DNA of 64,000 nucleotides from Anaerolineaceae bacterium (GTDB lineage: Bacteria > Chloroflexota > Anaerolineae > Aggregatilineales > Phototrophicaceae): contig NZXX01000013.1 in assembly GCA_002702065.1 (NCBI GenBank), positions 1-64,000 of the forward strand, in the 5' to 3' direction. Below, in pieces: positions 1 to 9,541 of this stretch. Position 1 is the stretch's first letter; every line of letters begins with the position of its first letter. The notes below the pieces were generated by a model, which saw only the letters and a program-made list of their open reading frames with translations, was not told the DNA's origin and searched no databases. Made by a program: the position numbers and the translations under genes.

Positions 1-3000
1 ACGCGGATGGCGTGCAGGATGGCGGCGAACCCGGCATCGAGAACGTCACCGTCACGCTGTACGACAGCGGCGACAATGAAATCGACACCACCACCACCGA
101 CACCGATGGCCTCTATCTGTTCGAGGATGTGACGCCCGGTGACTACTACGTCGTGTTCACCCTGCCGACGGATTATGTCTTCAGCCCGCAGGATGACACC
201 GGCGCAACCGATGCCACCGACAGCGATGCCGACACCACCACCGGCGCGACGATCACCACGGATCTCGACCCCGGCGAGGATGATCTGACCTGGGACGCCG
301 GTATGTACCAGCTTGCCAGCTTCGGTGACCTTGTGTGGGATGACCTGAACGCGGATGGCGTACAGGATGGCGGCGAACCCGGCATCGAGAACGTCACCGT
401 CACGTTGTATGATGGCGACGATAACCAAATTGACGACACCACCACCGACAGCAACGGCAACTACCTGTTCGAAGACCTGGAACCGGGTGACTACTACGTC
501 GTATTCACCCTGCCGACGGATTATGTCTTCAGCCCGCAGGATAACACCGGCGCCACCGACGCCACCGACAGCGACGCCGACACCACCACCGGCACGACCA
601 TCGACACAACACTGATCTCCGGCGAAAACGACCTGACGTGGGACGCGGGTATGTACCAGTTTGCCAGCATCGGCGACTATGTCTGGCACGACACCAATGC
701 CAATGGCATTCAGGATGGCGGCGAACCCGGCCTTCAGGGCGTCACCGTCACACTCTATGACGGTGGCAACAACGAAATCGACACCACCACCACTGATGCG
801 GACGGCCTCTATCTGTTCGAGGACCTCGTCCCCGGTGACTACTATGTCGACTTCGCACCGCTGACGGACTACAACATCAGCCCGCAGGACGCAGGCGCCG
901 ACGACACCGTCGACAGCGACGCTGATCCTGCCACCGGCCAGACCGCCACCACCGATCTGACATCGGGTGAAAGCGATCTGACCTGGGATGCGGGTATGTA
1001 CCAGTATGCCAGCGTTGGCGACTATGTCTGGCACGACACCAATGCCAATGGCGTGCAGGACGGCGGCGAACCCGGTCTTCAGGGTGTCACCGTCACGCTG
1101 TACGACAGCGGCGACAACGAAATCGACACCACCACCACCGACGCCGATGGCCTCTATCTGTTCGAGGATGTGGTGCCGGGTGACTACTACATCGTGTTCA
1201 CGCCGCTGACGGACTACAACATCAGCCCGCAGGACGCAGGTGCCGACGACACTATCGACAGCGACGCCGACACCACCACCGATGCGACAACCACCATCAC
1301 CCTGTCCTCCAATGAGGAAGACCTGACGTGGGACGCGGGCATGTACCAGTATGCCAGCCTCGGTGATCGCGTCTGGTCGGACACCAACGACAACGGTATC
1401 CAGGATGGCGGCGAACCGGGCGTCGAGAATGTCACCGTCACGCTGTACGATGGCGATGACAACGAAATTGACACCACCACCACCGATGGCACTGGCCTCT
1501 ATCTGTTCGAGGACCTTGTCCCCGGCGACTACTATGTCGAGTTCACCCTGCCCGATGGCTATGTCTTCAGCCGTCAGGACGAAGGCGCCGACGACACCGT
1601 CGACAGCGACGCCGACCGCACCGATGGCACCACCGAAGTCACGACGCTGGTTTCCGGCGAGAATGACCTGACGTGGGACGCCGGTATCATGCAGGTGGCC
1701 TCGCTGGGTGACTATGTCTGGGACGACCTGAACGCGGATGGCGTACAGGATGGCGGCGAACCCGGCATCGAGAACGTCACCGTCACGCTGTATGACAGCG
1801 GCGACAACGAAATCGACACCACCACCACCGATGGCGATGGCCTCTATCTGTTCGAGGACGTGGTGCCGGGTGACTACTATGTCGTCTTCACCCTGCCGAC
1901 TGACTATGTCTTCAGCCCGCAGGACGACACCGGCGCCACCGACGCCACCGACAGCGATGCGGACACCACCACTGGCGCCACCATCGACACCACCCTGCTG
2001 CCCGGTGAGAATGACCTGACCTGGGACGCGGGCATGTACCAGTACGCCAGCCTCGGTGATCGCGTCTGGGAAGACACCAACGACAACGGCATTCAGGATG
2101 GTGGCGAAAACGGCTACAGCGGTGTCACCGTCACGCTGTATGATGGCGACGACAACGAAATCGACACCACCACCACCGATGGCGATGGCCTCTACCTGTT
2201 TGACGACCTCGTCCCCGGTGACTACTACGTCGTGTTCACTTTGCCAACCGACTATGTCTTCAGCCGTCTGGACGAAGGTGCCGACGACACCGCCGACAGT
2301 GACGCCGACCGCACTACTGGTTCTACCACCGTCACGACGCTGGTTTCCGGCGAAAACGACCTGACGTGGGATGCCGGGATTATGGCAGTTGCCAGCCTCG
2401 GTGACCGCGTCTGGGAAGACCTCAACGACAACGGTATTCAGGATGGCGGCGAACCGGGCGTCGAGAACGTGACTGTCACGCTCTACGATGGCGATGACAA
2501 TGAAATCGACAGCACCACCACCGATGCCGACGGTAACTATCTGTTTGACGACCTCGTGCCCGGTGACTACTACGTCATCTTCAGCGACCTGCCGGTTGAT
2601 TACGTCTTCAGCCGCCTGGACGAAGGTGCCGACGACACCGTCGACAGCGACGCCGACCGCACTACTGGTGCCACCACCGTCACCACCCTGCTGCCGGGCG
2701 AAGATGACCTGACATGGGACGTCGGGATCATGGAAACCGCCAGCCTCGGTGACTTTGTCTGGGACGACCTCAATGACAATGGCATTCAGGACGGCGGCGA
2801 ACCCGGTGTGACGGGTATCACGGTTACGCTGTATGACGGCGACGACAACGAAATCGACACCACCGCTACCGATGGCACCGGCAGCTATCTGTTTGAGGAC
2901 CTCGTCCCCGGTGACTACTACGTCATCTTCAGCGACCTGCCGGTTGATTACGTCTTCAGCCGCCTGGACGAAGGTGCCGACGACACCGTCGACAGTGACG

Positions 3001-6000
3001 CCGACCGCACCACCGGTGCCACCACCGTCACCACCCTGCTACCGGGCGAAAATGACCTGACATGGGACGCCGGTATCATGGAAACCGCCAGCCTCGGTGA
3101 CCGTGCCTGGAATGATCTCAACGACAACGGCATTCAGGATGGCGGCGAACCGGGCGTCCAGAACGTGACTGTCACGCTGTATGACGGCGACGACAATGAA
3201 ATCGACACCACCGCTACCGATGGCGTCGGCAACTACCTGTTCGATGACCTCGTGCCCGGTGACTACTACGTCATCTTCAGCGATCTGCCGGTTGGTTACG
3301 TGTTCAGCCGCCTGGACGAAGGCGCCGACGACACCGTCGACAGCGACGCGGACCGCACCACCGGTGTCACCACCGTCACCACCTTGCTGCCGGGCGAAAA
3401 TGACCTGACGTGGGACGCCGGTATCATGCAGGTGGCCTCGCTGGGTGACTATGTCTGGGAAGACCTCAACGACAATGGCGTTCAGGATGGTGGTGAACCG
3501 GGCGTCGAGAATGTGACCGTCACGCTCTATGATGGCGATGACAACGAAATCGACACCACGACTACCGATGGCGATGGCCTCTACCTGTTTGAGGACCTTG
3601 TCCCCGGTGACTACTACGTCGTGTTCACGTTGCCAACCGACTATGTCTTCAGCCGACTGGACGAAGGCGCCGACGACACCGCCGACAGTGACGCGGACCG
3701 CACCACCGGTGCCACCGTTGTAACCAATCTGCTGCCGGGCGAAAACGACCTGACGTGGGACGCCGGTATCATGCAGGTAGCCAGCATCGGCGACACCGTC
3801 TGGGAAGACCTCAACGACAACGGCATTCAGGATGGCGGCGAGGATGGCTATCCGGGCGTCACCGTCACGCTCTATGACAGTGACGACAACGAAATCGACA
3901 CCACCACCACCGATGGCGATGGCCTCTATCTATTTGACGACCTCGTCCCCGGTGACTACTACGTCGTGTTCACTCTGCCCGATGGCTATGTCTTCAGCCG
4001 CCTGAACGAAGGCGCCGATGACACCGTCGACAGCGACGCCGACCGCGATACAGGCACGACCGAAACGATCACGCTCACGTCGGGCGAGAATGACCTGACC
4101 TGGGACGCCGGTATCATGGCAGTCGCCAGCATCGGTGATCGCGTCTGGCTGGATACCAACGCCAACGGCGAGCAGGATGACGGCGAGGATGGCTATCCGG
4201 GCGTCACGGTCACGCTGTACGATGGTGACGACAATGAAATCGACACCGCCACCACCGATGGCGATGGCCTCTATCTGTTTGACGACCTTGTCCCCGGTGA
4301 CTACTACCTCATCTTCACCCTGCCGGCTGACCGCGAGTTCAGCCCACAGAACGCCACCGGTGTGGATGCTGCCGACGACAGCGACGCCGACATCACCACT
4401 GGCACGACCGTCGACACCACCCTGCTGCCGGGCGAAAATGACCTGACCTGGGACGCCGGTATCTACCAGCTTGCCAGCATCGGTAACTTCGTCTGGGACG
4501 ACCTCAATGCCGACGGTATTCAGGATACAGGCGAAATCGGTGTGCCTGGGGTGACGGTCAACCTGCTCGACAACACCCTGACGCAAATTAACACGACCAC
4601 CACCGACGCCAATGGCTTCTACAGCTTCATTGTGCTGGTCCCCAGTGAATACACCATCGAGTTCGAACTGCCGACCGGGTACATTTTCAGCCCGCAGGAC
4701 ACAGGCGCGGATGACACCGCCGACAGTGACGCCGACACCACCACCGGGCGCGCCGCCGAGACCACGCTGATCTCCGGCGAAAATGACCTGACCTGGGACG
4801 CCGGTATCTACCAGCTTGCCAGCATCGGCGACACCGTCTGGGAAGACCTCAACGCGGATGGCGTGCAGGATGCCGGGGAGCTGGGCATTGAGGGGGTGAC
4901 CGTCAACCTGCTTGACGACAGCCTGACCGAAATTGACACCACCACTACCGATATCAACGGCAACTACAGCTTTGTCGACCTGGTACCCGGTGAATACGCC
5001 ATCGAATTCGAACTGCTGGTTGATTACTACTTTAGCCCGCAGGACACAGGCGCGGACGATGCCGCCGACAGTGATGCCGACCGCACCACCGGGCGCACGA
5101 TCACCACCATGCTGGTTTCCGGCGAGGACGACCCCACCTGGGACGCGGGTATCTACCGGTTGATCGGCATTGGTGACACCGTCTGGCTGGACAGCAACGC
5201 CGATGGTCTGCAAGACCCCGACGAAGAAGGCGTGGCGGATGTGCTCGTCACCCTGCGCAGCGGCGTTGGTGCGGTGCTGGACACCATGACGACCGATGAA
5301 GATGGGTTCTACCAGTTCATCGACCTGGTGCCCGGCGACTACACCGTCGAGTTTGAACTGCCCGTTGGCTATGTCTTCACAGAGCAGGACGCGGGCAACA
5401 ACGCGCTCGACAGCGACGCCAACACCGACACCGGACGCACCATCGTCACCGACCTGATCTCGGACGAGTATGACCCCACCTGGGACGCCGGCCTGCTGCT
5501 GCAAGCCGCAATCGGCGATACCGTCTGGGAGGACATCAACTACAATGGCATTCAGGATGACGGCGAACCCGGCGTGGCTGGCGTCACCGTAAACCTGTAC
5601 GCGGGCGGTGGCATCATCAGCACCGCGACCACCGACAGCGACGGCAACTATGGCTTCATTCACCTGAACGCGGGTGAATATCAGGTCGAGTTTATCCTGC
5701 CGGATGGCTACACCTTCACCAAACTCGATCAGGGGGCGGATGACGCCGAAGACAGCGACGCCGATGTCGACACCGGCATGACGGAACTGACCCAGTTGTT
5801 CTGGGGTGAAACCGACCCGACGTGGGACGCCGGTATCGTGCTGCTGGGCACACTGGGTGACCGCGTCTGGCTGGACACCAACCGCAACGGCGAACAGGAA
5901 TCAAACGAACGCGGCATCGGCAACGTGACGCTGACGCTCGTCCTGCCGGATGGCACGCAGCAGACTGACGTCACCGATGAAGATGGCTTCTACCTGTTCG

Positions 6001-8330
6001 AGCAACTGCCACCGGGCAGCTACAACGTCACCGTCGACCTCAACACGCTGCCGCCCGGCCTGACCGCGACCTATGATCTTGACGGCGGGCTGGATTCAAC
6101 GGCCACCACGCCGCTTGGCTCAGGTGAAACCCTGCTCACGGTCGACTTCGGCTATGCCCCGGTCATCATCGTGGATGGCGTCACCGGTACCGAGTGGGTC
6201 GCGCCGAATGCCTGCCAGCGCGTGTGTGTGGACTGGATGCTGTACCACAGCAATCAGACCGGCGACTGGGAAATCTTCCGGCTGGGCGATCTGAGTGGCA
6301 GCATCAGCCCCAACCTGTCACAGGGCGAAGACGCCGACGACATGGCCCCCACCCGTTCACCGAACGCGGAATGGATCGTGTTCAGCAGCAACCGCGACGG
6401 TAACTGGGAGCTGTATCTGGCCCCGGCAGATGGGGATGGCAGCGATATCCGCCGCCTGACCTACAACACAATCGCCCTGGATACTGACCCGGCGTGGGGC
6501 CCCAACAACTTCGTCGTCTTCGAAACCACGCGTAACGGCAACTGGGACCTGTACCTGCTGGATATGTCCACCGGGCGCACCCGCCAACTGACGGACAGCC
6601 CCACCAGCGACCTGAATGCGTTCTGGTCGCCGGATGGCTCGAAACTCATCTTCCAGAGCGACCGCAGCGGCCAGTGGCAGATCTACGAACTGGACCTGGC
6701 GACGCTGAACACCACCCTGCTGAGCGATGGTGAAGGCAATGATACCGACCCGCAGTACGACAACAGCGGCGCGCGTATTGCCTTCCGCACCGACCGCTAC
6801 AGCGAGAGCGACAACAGCGTCGTCACCATCATGAACGCCGATGGCAGCAGCCCCAGGCCGGTATCCGACCCGGAGGGCGACGCCACCAACCACAGCTGGT
6901 CACCGGATGACAGCCTGATCGCGTACCAGTCGGACCTGGATGGCGACCTCGATGTCTACGTGTACGAAACCGGCAGCGGTCAGACGCGCCAGCTCACCGA
7001 CAACGACATTGACGACTATGCGCCGACGTGGCAGTGTGGCACCAACCATGTCGTCTTCACCTCAGACGTCAACGGCAACCCGGACATCTTCGACGCCGAC
7101 CCGCTGCCGATCAGCGCACCGGCCATCGTCGTGGATGAAACCGCCGAGCAGTTAACCTTCGACCAGGCCGACGACATCTACCCCGAAGGCGCGCCCACCG
7201 AGGAAAATGCCAGCCGCGAAGGCCGCCTGCCGGACCTGACCGAAACATCGGGCGCGCAGACCAGCTTCCTGCTGCCGGATGTCGCTACCACCGAGCCAGA
7301 CACCTCGCTCGAAACGGGAGAGGACTGGCAGCCGATCAACAGCTGCCCGGTGGCGTGTGTGGCGTGGTCGCTGTATCACAGTGATCGCAGCGGCAGCTGG
7401 GACATCTTCCGGCTGGGCGACATCAACGCCAATATTTCGCAGAGCAGCGGCGATGACCTGGAACCAAGCCGCTCACCCGACGCCGGGTGGGTGGCCTTCA
7501 CCAGCGACCGCGACGGCAGCCGCGAAATCTATATCACCGCCGCCAACGGCACGCAGCAGCAGCGCGTCACCTTCAACGACGCGACCGACAGCGACCCGGT
7601 CTGGTCGCCCAACAGCCAGTCCATCGTCTACGAATCGGACCGCGATGGCAACTGGAATCTGTACCTGTTTGATGTCTTCACGGGGCAGGAAACGCAGCTC
7701 ACCAATGACCCGGCGGACGACCTCAACGCGGCGTGGTCGTCGGCGGGCGGCAGCCTGTTCTTCCAGAGCAACCGCAGCGGTTCGTGGCAAATCTACCGCC
7801 TGAACCTGAGCGACGGCACTGTCTCGCAGCTCACCGACCTGCCCGGCAATGCCTATGAACCACTGGCAAGCGCCACCGGCAGCCTGATCGCCTTCCGCTA
7901 TGAAGAAAGCGACGGTCAATCGGTGCTGTATCTGATGCAGGAGGATGGGACTGATCTGCAAGCGATTTCCGACCCGGCAGGCCGCGCCAGCAACCAGAAC
8001 TGGTACTACAACGACACGCTGCTGGCCTATCAGTCGGACCTCGATGGCGACCTGGATATTTACGTCTATGAGATCGCCAGCGGCCAGACGCGCCAACTGA
8101 CGGATAACACCATCGCGGACTATGCCCCGTCGTGGCAGTGCGGCGAAGCGAACCTGCTGTTCACATCCGAGGCGACCGGCAACGCGCAGATTTTCGAGGC
8201 GCTGGCCCTGCCGCTGGATGCCGCCGCGCTGGATGTCGAGACGGAAGCCACGCAGCTCACCACCGGATCCGCCACCAACCGCTACCCGGTCGGCACGCCA
8301 TCCGAGGAAAACGCCAGCCGCGCGGAGTAG
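1..8330 (+). CDS. Giant surface protein with SdrD_B-like repeats and two beta-propellers (5' partial)
   Basis: The reading frame is open to the first base, so the start and any signal peptide lie upstream. About the first 2050 residues are 18 tandem SdrD_B-like (Cna-B fold) domains of 115-116 residues, the first incomplete. Each begins near A-S-x-G-D-x-V-W, has the acidic D-x-N-x-N-G-x-Q-D loop typical of calcium-binding SdrD_B domains, and ends near L-T-W-D-A-G. Two copies of a TolB/PD40-like beta-propeller module follow (about bases 6190-7215 and 7318-8320). They carry repeated S-P-D and W-x-I-Y/L-Y blade motifs. Each opens with a C-x3-C motif before W-x-L-Y-H-S and has a later W-Q-C-G. The protein ends at E-E-N-A-S-R-A-E with no LPXTG motif or C-terminal membrane segment. 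It is probably an exported adhesin or scaffold; the ligand is unknown. Confidence 0.9.
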   Translation, partial: ADGVQDGGEPGIENVTVTLYDSGDNEIDTTTTDTDGLYLFEDVTPGDYYVVFTLPTDYVFSPQDDTGATDATDSDADTTTGATITTDLDPGEDDLTWDAGMYQLASFGDLVWDDLNADGVQDGGEPGIENVTVTLYDGDDNQIDDTTTDSNGNYLFEDLEPGDYYVVFTLPTDYVFSPQDNTGATDATDSDADTTTGTTIDTTLISGENDLTWDAGMYQFASIGDYVWHDTNANGIQDGGEPGLQGVTVTLYDGGNNEIDTTTTDADGLYLFEDLVPGDYYVDFAPLTDYNISPQDAGADDTVDSDADPATGQTATTDLTSGESDLTWDAGMYQYASVGDYVWHDTNANGVQDGGEPGLQGVTVTLYDSGDNEIDTTTTDADGLYLFEDVVPGDYYIVFTPLTDYNISPQDAGADDTIDSDADTTTDATTTITLSSNEEDLTWDAGMYQYASLGDRVWSDTNDNGIQDGGEPGVENVTVTLYDGDDNEIDTTTTDGTGLYLFEDLVPGDYYVEFTLPDGYVFSRQDEGADDTVDSDADRTDGTTEVTTLVSGENDLTWDAGIMQVASLGDYVWDDLNADGVQDGGEPGIENVTVTLYDSGDNEIDTTTTDGDGLYLFEDVVPGDYYVVFTLPTDYVFSPQDDTGATDATDSDADTTTGATIDTTLLPGENDLTWDAGMYQYASLGDRVWEDTNDNGIQDGGENGYSGVTVTLYDGDDNEIDTTTTDGDGLYLFDDLVPGDYYVVFTLPTDYVFSRLDEGADDTADSDADRTTGSTTVTTLVSGENDLTWDAGIMAVASLGDRVWEDLNDNGIQDGGEPGVENVTVTLYDGDDNEIDSTTTDADGNYLFDDLVPGDYYVIFSDLPVDYVFSRLDEGADDTVDSDADRTTGATTVTTLLPGEDDLTWDVGIMETASLGDFVWDDLNDNGIQDGGEPGVTGITVTLYDGDDNEIDTTATDGTGSYLFEDLVPGDYYVIFSDLPVDYVFSRLDEGADDTVDSDADRTTGATTVTTLLPGENDLTWDAGIMETASLGDRAWNDLNDNGIQDGGEPGVQNVTVTLYDGDDNEIDTTATDGVGNYLFDDLVPGDYYVIFSDLPVGYVFSRLDEGADDTVDSDADRTTGVTTVTTLLPGENDLTWDAGIMQVASLGDYVWEDLNDNGVQDGGEPGVENVTVTLYDGDDNEIDTTTTDGDGLYLFEDLVPGDYYVVFTLPTDYVFSRLDEGADDTADSDADRTTGATVVTNLLPGENDLTWDAGIMQVASIGDTVWEDLNDNGIQDGGEDGYPGVTVTLYDSDDNEIDTTTTDGDGLYLFDDLVPGDYYVVFTLPDGYVFSRLNEGADDTVDSDADRDTGTTETITLTSGENDLTWDAGIMAVASIGDRVWLDTNANGEQDDGEDGYPGVTVTLYDGDDNEIDTATTDGDGLYLFDDLVPGDYYLIFTLPADREFSPQNATGVDAADDSDADITTGTTVDTTLLPGENDLTWDAGIYQLASIGNFVWDDLNADGIQDTGEIGVPGVTVNLLDNTLTQINTTTTDANGFYSFIVLVPSEYTIEFELPTGYIFSPQDTGADDTADSDADTTTGRAAETTLISGENDLTWDAGIYQLASIGDTVWEDLNADGVQDAGELGIEGVTVNLLDDSLTEIDTTTTDINGNYSFVDLVPGEYAIEFELLVDYYFSPQDTGADDAADSDADRTTGRTITTMLVSGEDDPTWDAGIYRLIGIGDTVWLDSNADGLQDPDEEGVADVLVTLRSGVGAVLDTMTTDEDGFYQFIDLVPGDYTVEFELPVGYVFTEQDAGNNALDSDANTDTGRTIVTDLISDEYDPTWDAGLLLQAAIGDTVWEDINYNGIQDDGEPGVAGVTVNLYAGGGIISTATTDSDGNYGFIHLNAGEYQVEFILPDGYTFTKLDQGADDAEDSDADVDTGMTELTQLFWGETDPTWDAGIVLLGTLGDRVWLDTNRNGEQESNERGIGNVTLTLVLPDGTQQTDVTDEDGFYLFEQLPPGSYNVTVDLNTLPPGLTATYDLDGGLDSTATTPLGSGETLLTVDFGYAPVIIVDGVTGTEWVAPNACQRVCVDWMLYHSNQTGDWEIFRLGDLSGSISPNLSQGEDADDMAPTRSPNAEWIVFSSNRDGNWELYLAPADGDGSDIRRLTYNTIALDTDPAWGPNNFVVFETTRNGNWDLYLLDMSTGRTRQLTDSPTSDLNAFWSPDGSKLIFQSDRSGQWQIYELDLATLNTTLLSDGEGNDTDPQYDNSGARIAFRTDRYSESDNSVVTIMNADGSSPRPVSDPEGDATNHSWSPDDSLIAYQSDLDGDLDVYVYETGSGQTRQLTDNDIDDYAPTWQCGTNHVVFTSDVNGNPDIFDADPLPISAPAIVVDETAEQLTFDQADDIYPEGAPTEENASREGRLPDLTETSGAQTSFLLPDVATTEPDTSLETGEDWQPINSCPVACVAWSLYHSDRSGSWDIFRLGDINANISQSSGDDLEPSRSPDAGWVAFTSDRDGSREIYITAANGTQQQRVTFNDATDSDPVWSPNSQSIVYESDRDGNWNLYLFDVFTGQETQLTNDPADDLNAAWSSAGGSLFFQSNRSGSWQIYRLNLSDGTVSQLTDLPGNAYEPLASATGSLIAFRYEESDGQSVLYLMQEDGTDLQAISDPAGRASNQNWYYNDTLLAYQSDLDGDLDIYVYEIASGQTRQLTDNTIADYAPSWQCGEANLLFTSEATGNAQIFEALALPLDAAALDVETEATQLTTGSATNRYPVGTPSEENASRAE
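316..5850 (+). repeat. Tandem 345/348-bp coding repeats (SdrD_B units)
   Basis: Unit starts, taken at the codon for A in A-S-x-G-D, fall near 316, 664, 1009, 1353, 1698, 2046, 2391, 2739, 3087, 3435, 3780, 4125, 4473 and 4818, then about 5163, 5506 and 5848. Spacing is 345 or 348 bp, differing by one codon. Units up to about 4470 share long near-identical DNA stretches. Those from 4473 onward are clearly more divergent at both DNA and protein level. This is expected if the upstream part is kept uniform by recombination. Confidence 0.9.
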
Positions 8331-8353
8331 CACCCATCCACCTTCACACCCCG

Positions 8354-8385
8354 CCCCCTCTGCTGTTTCGCTACGGTGGAGGGGG
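8354..8385. terminator. Stem-loop between convergent genes
   Basis: CCCCCTC at 8354-8360 pairs with GAGGGGG at 8379-8385 across an 18-nt loop. It lies between the stop of the giant surface protein and the stop of the convergent PIN toxin gene. There is no clear U-tract on either strand, so intrinsic termination is uncertain. Confidence 0.4.
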
Positions 8386-8398
8386 TCGATAAGGTGGT

Positions 8399-8839
8399 TT
8401 ATGCCAATGAAATAATCTTGATTTTGTCCCCGAACCGTTTCAGATCAGCCACATTCAGCGTCAACAAGGTGTCGATCTTGTAGGCCAGCATCGTCGCTAC
8501 AATGTTGGCATCATGTACCTGCTTGCCCTGCGTCGGGTATTGCTGAAGCAGTTCCAATAGTGTGTCCCGCACCACAGCCGTTTCATCCGCGATCTGAAAC
8601 AAGGGTTTCATCACTTCAATTTCACGCACCACCTGTTCAATCGTGAGTGGTTCTGTCAGCGTCCGGGGATGGGTTGCCTGCACAATAAATTCACGAATCA
8701 CTTGTCCGCTAATCCAGAGTTCCGCGCCTTCACGCATAGTGCGCTTCACCAGTACATCTACTTCGGTATGCTGGTTCATTTGTGTCAGAATCAACCGCAA
8801 CAGGATGTTGGTATCGAGGAAGACTTTAGCGCCCGTCAT
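8399..8839 (-). CDS. PIN-domain ribonuclease toxin (VapC-like)
   Basis: A small PIN-domain protein of about 146 residues, the size of VapC toxins, which are Mg-dependent RNases. The acidic residues are visible: L-D-T-N near the N-terminus, E in Q-V-I-R-E-F, and D in V-H-D-A-N. The chosen start gives M-T-G-A-K and overlaps the end of the upstream antitoxin by 14 bp, which suggests translational coupling. In-frame ATGs at 8842 and 8854 are alternatives. The order antitoxin then toxin is typical of type II modules. The RNA target cannot be told from sequence. Confidence 0.85.
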   Translation of the reverse strand: MTGAKVFLDTNILLRLILTQMNQHTEVDVLVKRTMREGAELWISGQVIREFIVQATHPRTLTEPLTIEQVVREIEVMKPLFQIADETAVVRDTLLELLQQYPTQGKQVHDANIVATMLAYKIDTLLTLNVADLKRFGDKIKIISLA

Positions 8840-9086
8840 CATCGTACCAATCAACGCGCCGAATCGAGGGTTCCTCGTTCACCGCCACGTCCAGTTTAAC
8901 CGCATCCAGCAGTTGGAGTTTTTCCTCAACCGTCAGTGGACGCTGGTGTGCCGAACGGGCCAACAGCCGCTTAATCAGGTCTTGCTGCTGCTCTTCAGAA
9001 AGCTGCTCGACCAGTTCAATCAGTTGTTCGTACTGAATCGGTAATTGCAGAGCCACGATTGAGGTTCCTCGCTCATACTCAGGCAC
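8826..9086 (-). CDS. Putative antitoxin paired with the PIN toxin
   Basis: A short acidic helical protein of up to 86 residues directly upstream of and overlapping the PIN toxin gene. The middle holds a leucine- and glutamate-rich helix (E-Q-L-I-E-L-V-E-Q-L-S-E-E-Q), as in the DNA-binding or dimer region of many small antitoxins. The end is acidic (D-D-D-G-R). It resembles no large antitoxin family that I can name with certainty. The start used is a GTG at 9086. A second in-frame GTG at 9056, preceded by a GAGCGAGG stretch, is equally plausible. The antitoxin role rests on size, context and overlap. Confidence 0.65.
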   Translation of the reverse strand: MPEYERGTSIVALQLPIQYEQLIELVEQLSEEQQQDLIKRLLARSAHQRPLTVEEKLQLLDAVKLDVAVNEEPSIRRVDWYDDDGR

Positions 9087-9269
9087 TTTGAACTCAATTT
9101 TACATCAGAGCGATGGTTCCTGAAACGGATGAAGTCAGACAAAGCAAGTGTGTGGGGTGCATTGGGCATACAGGCGGCGAAAAGCGATTGTGTATCATAC
9201 ACTCCCAGCCTCTGCTAAAATTAGGTCTACCTTTCTTTAACGACATACAGTGGATGGGGAGGAAAACAC

Positions 9270-9503
9270 GTGGCTGAGGACGACGAACTCGAATCAAAAT
9301 TTCACCGTGTTATCGAAAGCACGGAAGATCCGTGGGGCGGCAAAACGCGAGAGGAAGTTCGCGAGGAAATCCGCCAGCGAAAAGAAAAACTCGATGCATT
9401 TGATAAAGAGCTGAAGCGCAAAGCTGCCGAAAAACGCGCACAGCAGCAGCAAGAGTCTCAATCATCTGCGGACACCAATGCAGTCGAACCGAAGGCAGAA
9501 TGA
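9270..9503 (+). CDS. Small highly charged hypothetical protein
   Basis: A 77-residue, very hydrophilic protein rich in Glu, Lys, Arg and Gln. It has a likely single coiled-coil or helix across residues 25-60 (R-E-E-V-R-E-E-I-R-Q-R-K-E-K) and a disordered tail. The GTG start is supported by GGGGAGG seven bases upstream. It stands alone, convergent with the nucleotidyltransferase gene. No family was recognised. Possible roles such as an adaptor or regulatory peptide are guesses only. Confidence 0.6.
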   Translation: MAEDDELESKFHRVIESTEDPWGGKTREEVREEIRQRKEKLDAFDKELKRKAAEKRAQQQQESQSSADTNAVEPKAE

Positions 9504-9541
9504 CTGACGCCTGAACCAGCGCCATTGACTAGGTCGCAGCG

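Noticed and set aside
3930..5663. Long antisense open frame (577 codons) on the minus strand
   Set aside because: It lies wholly inside the repeat-coding region of the giant surface protein and repeats with the same period. It exists because the biased codons of the sense repeats avoid stops in antisense.
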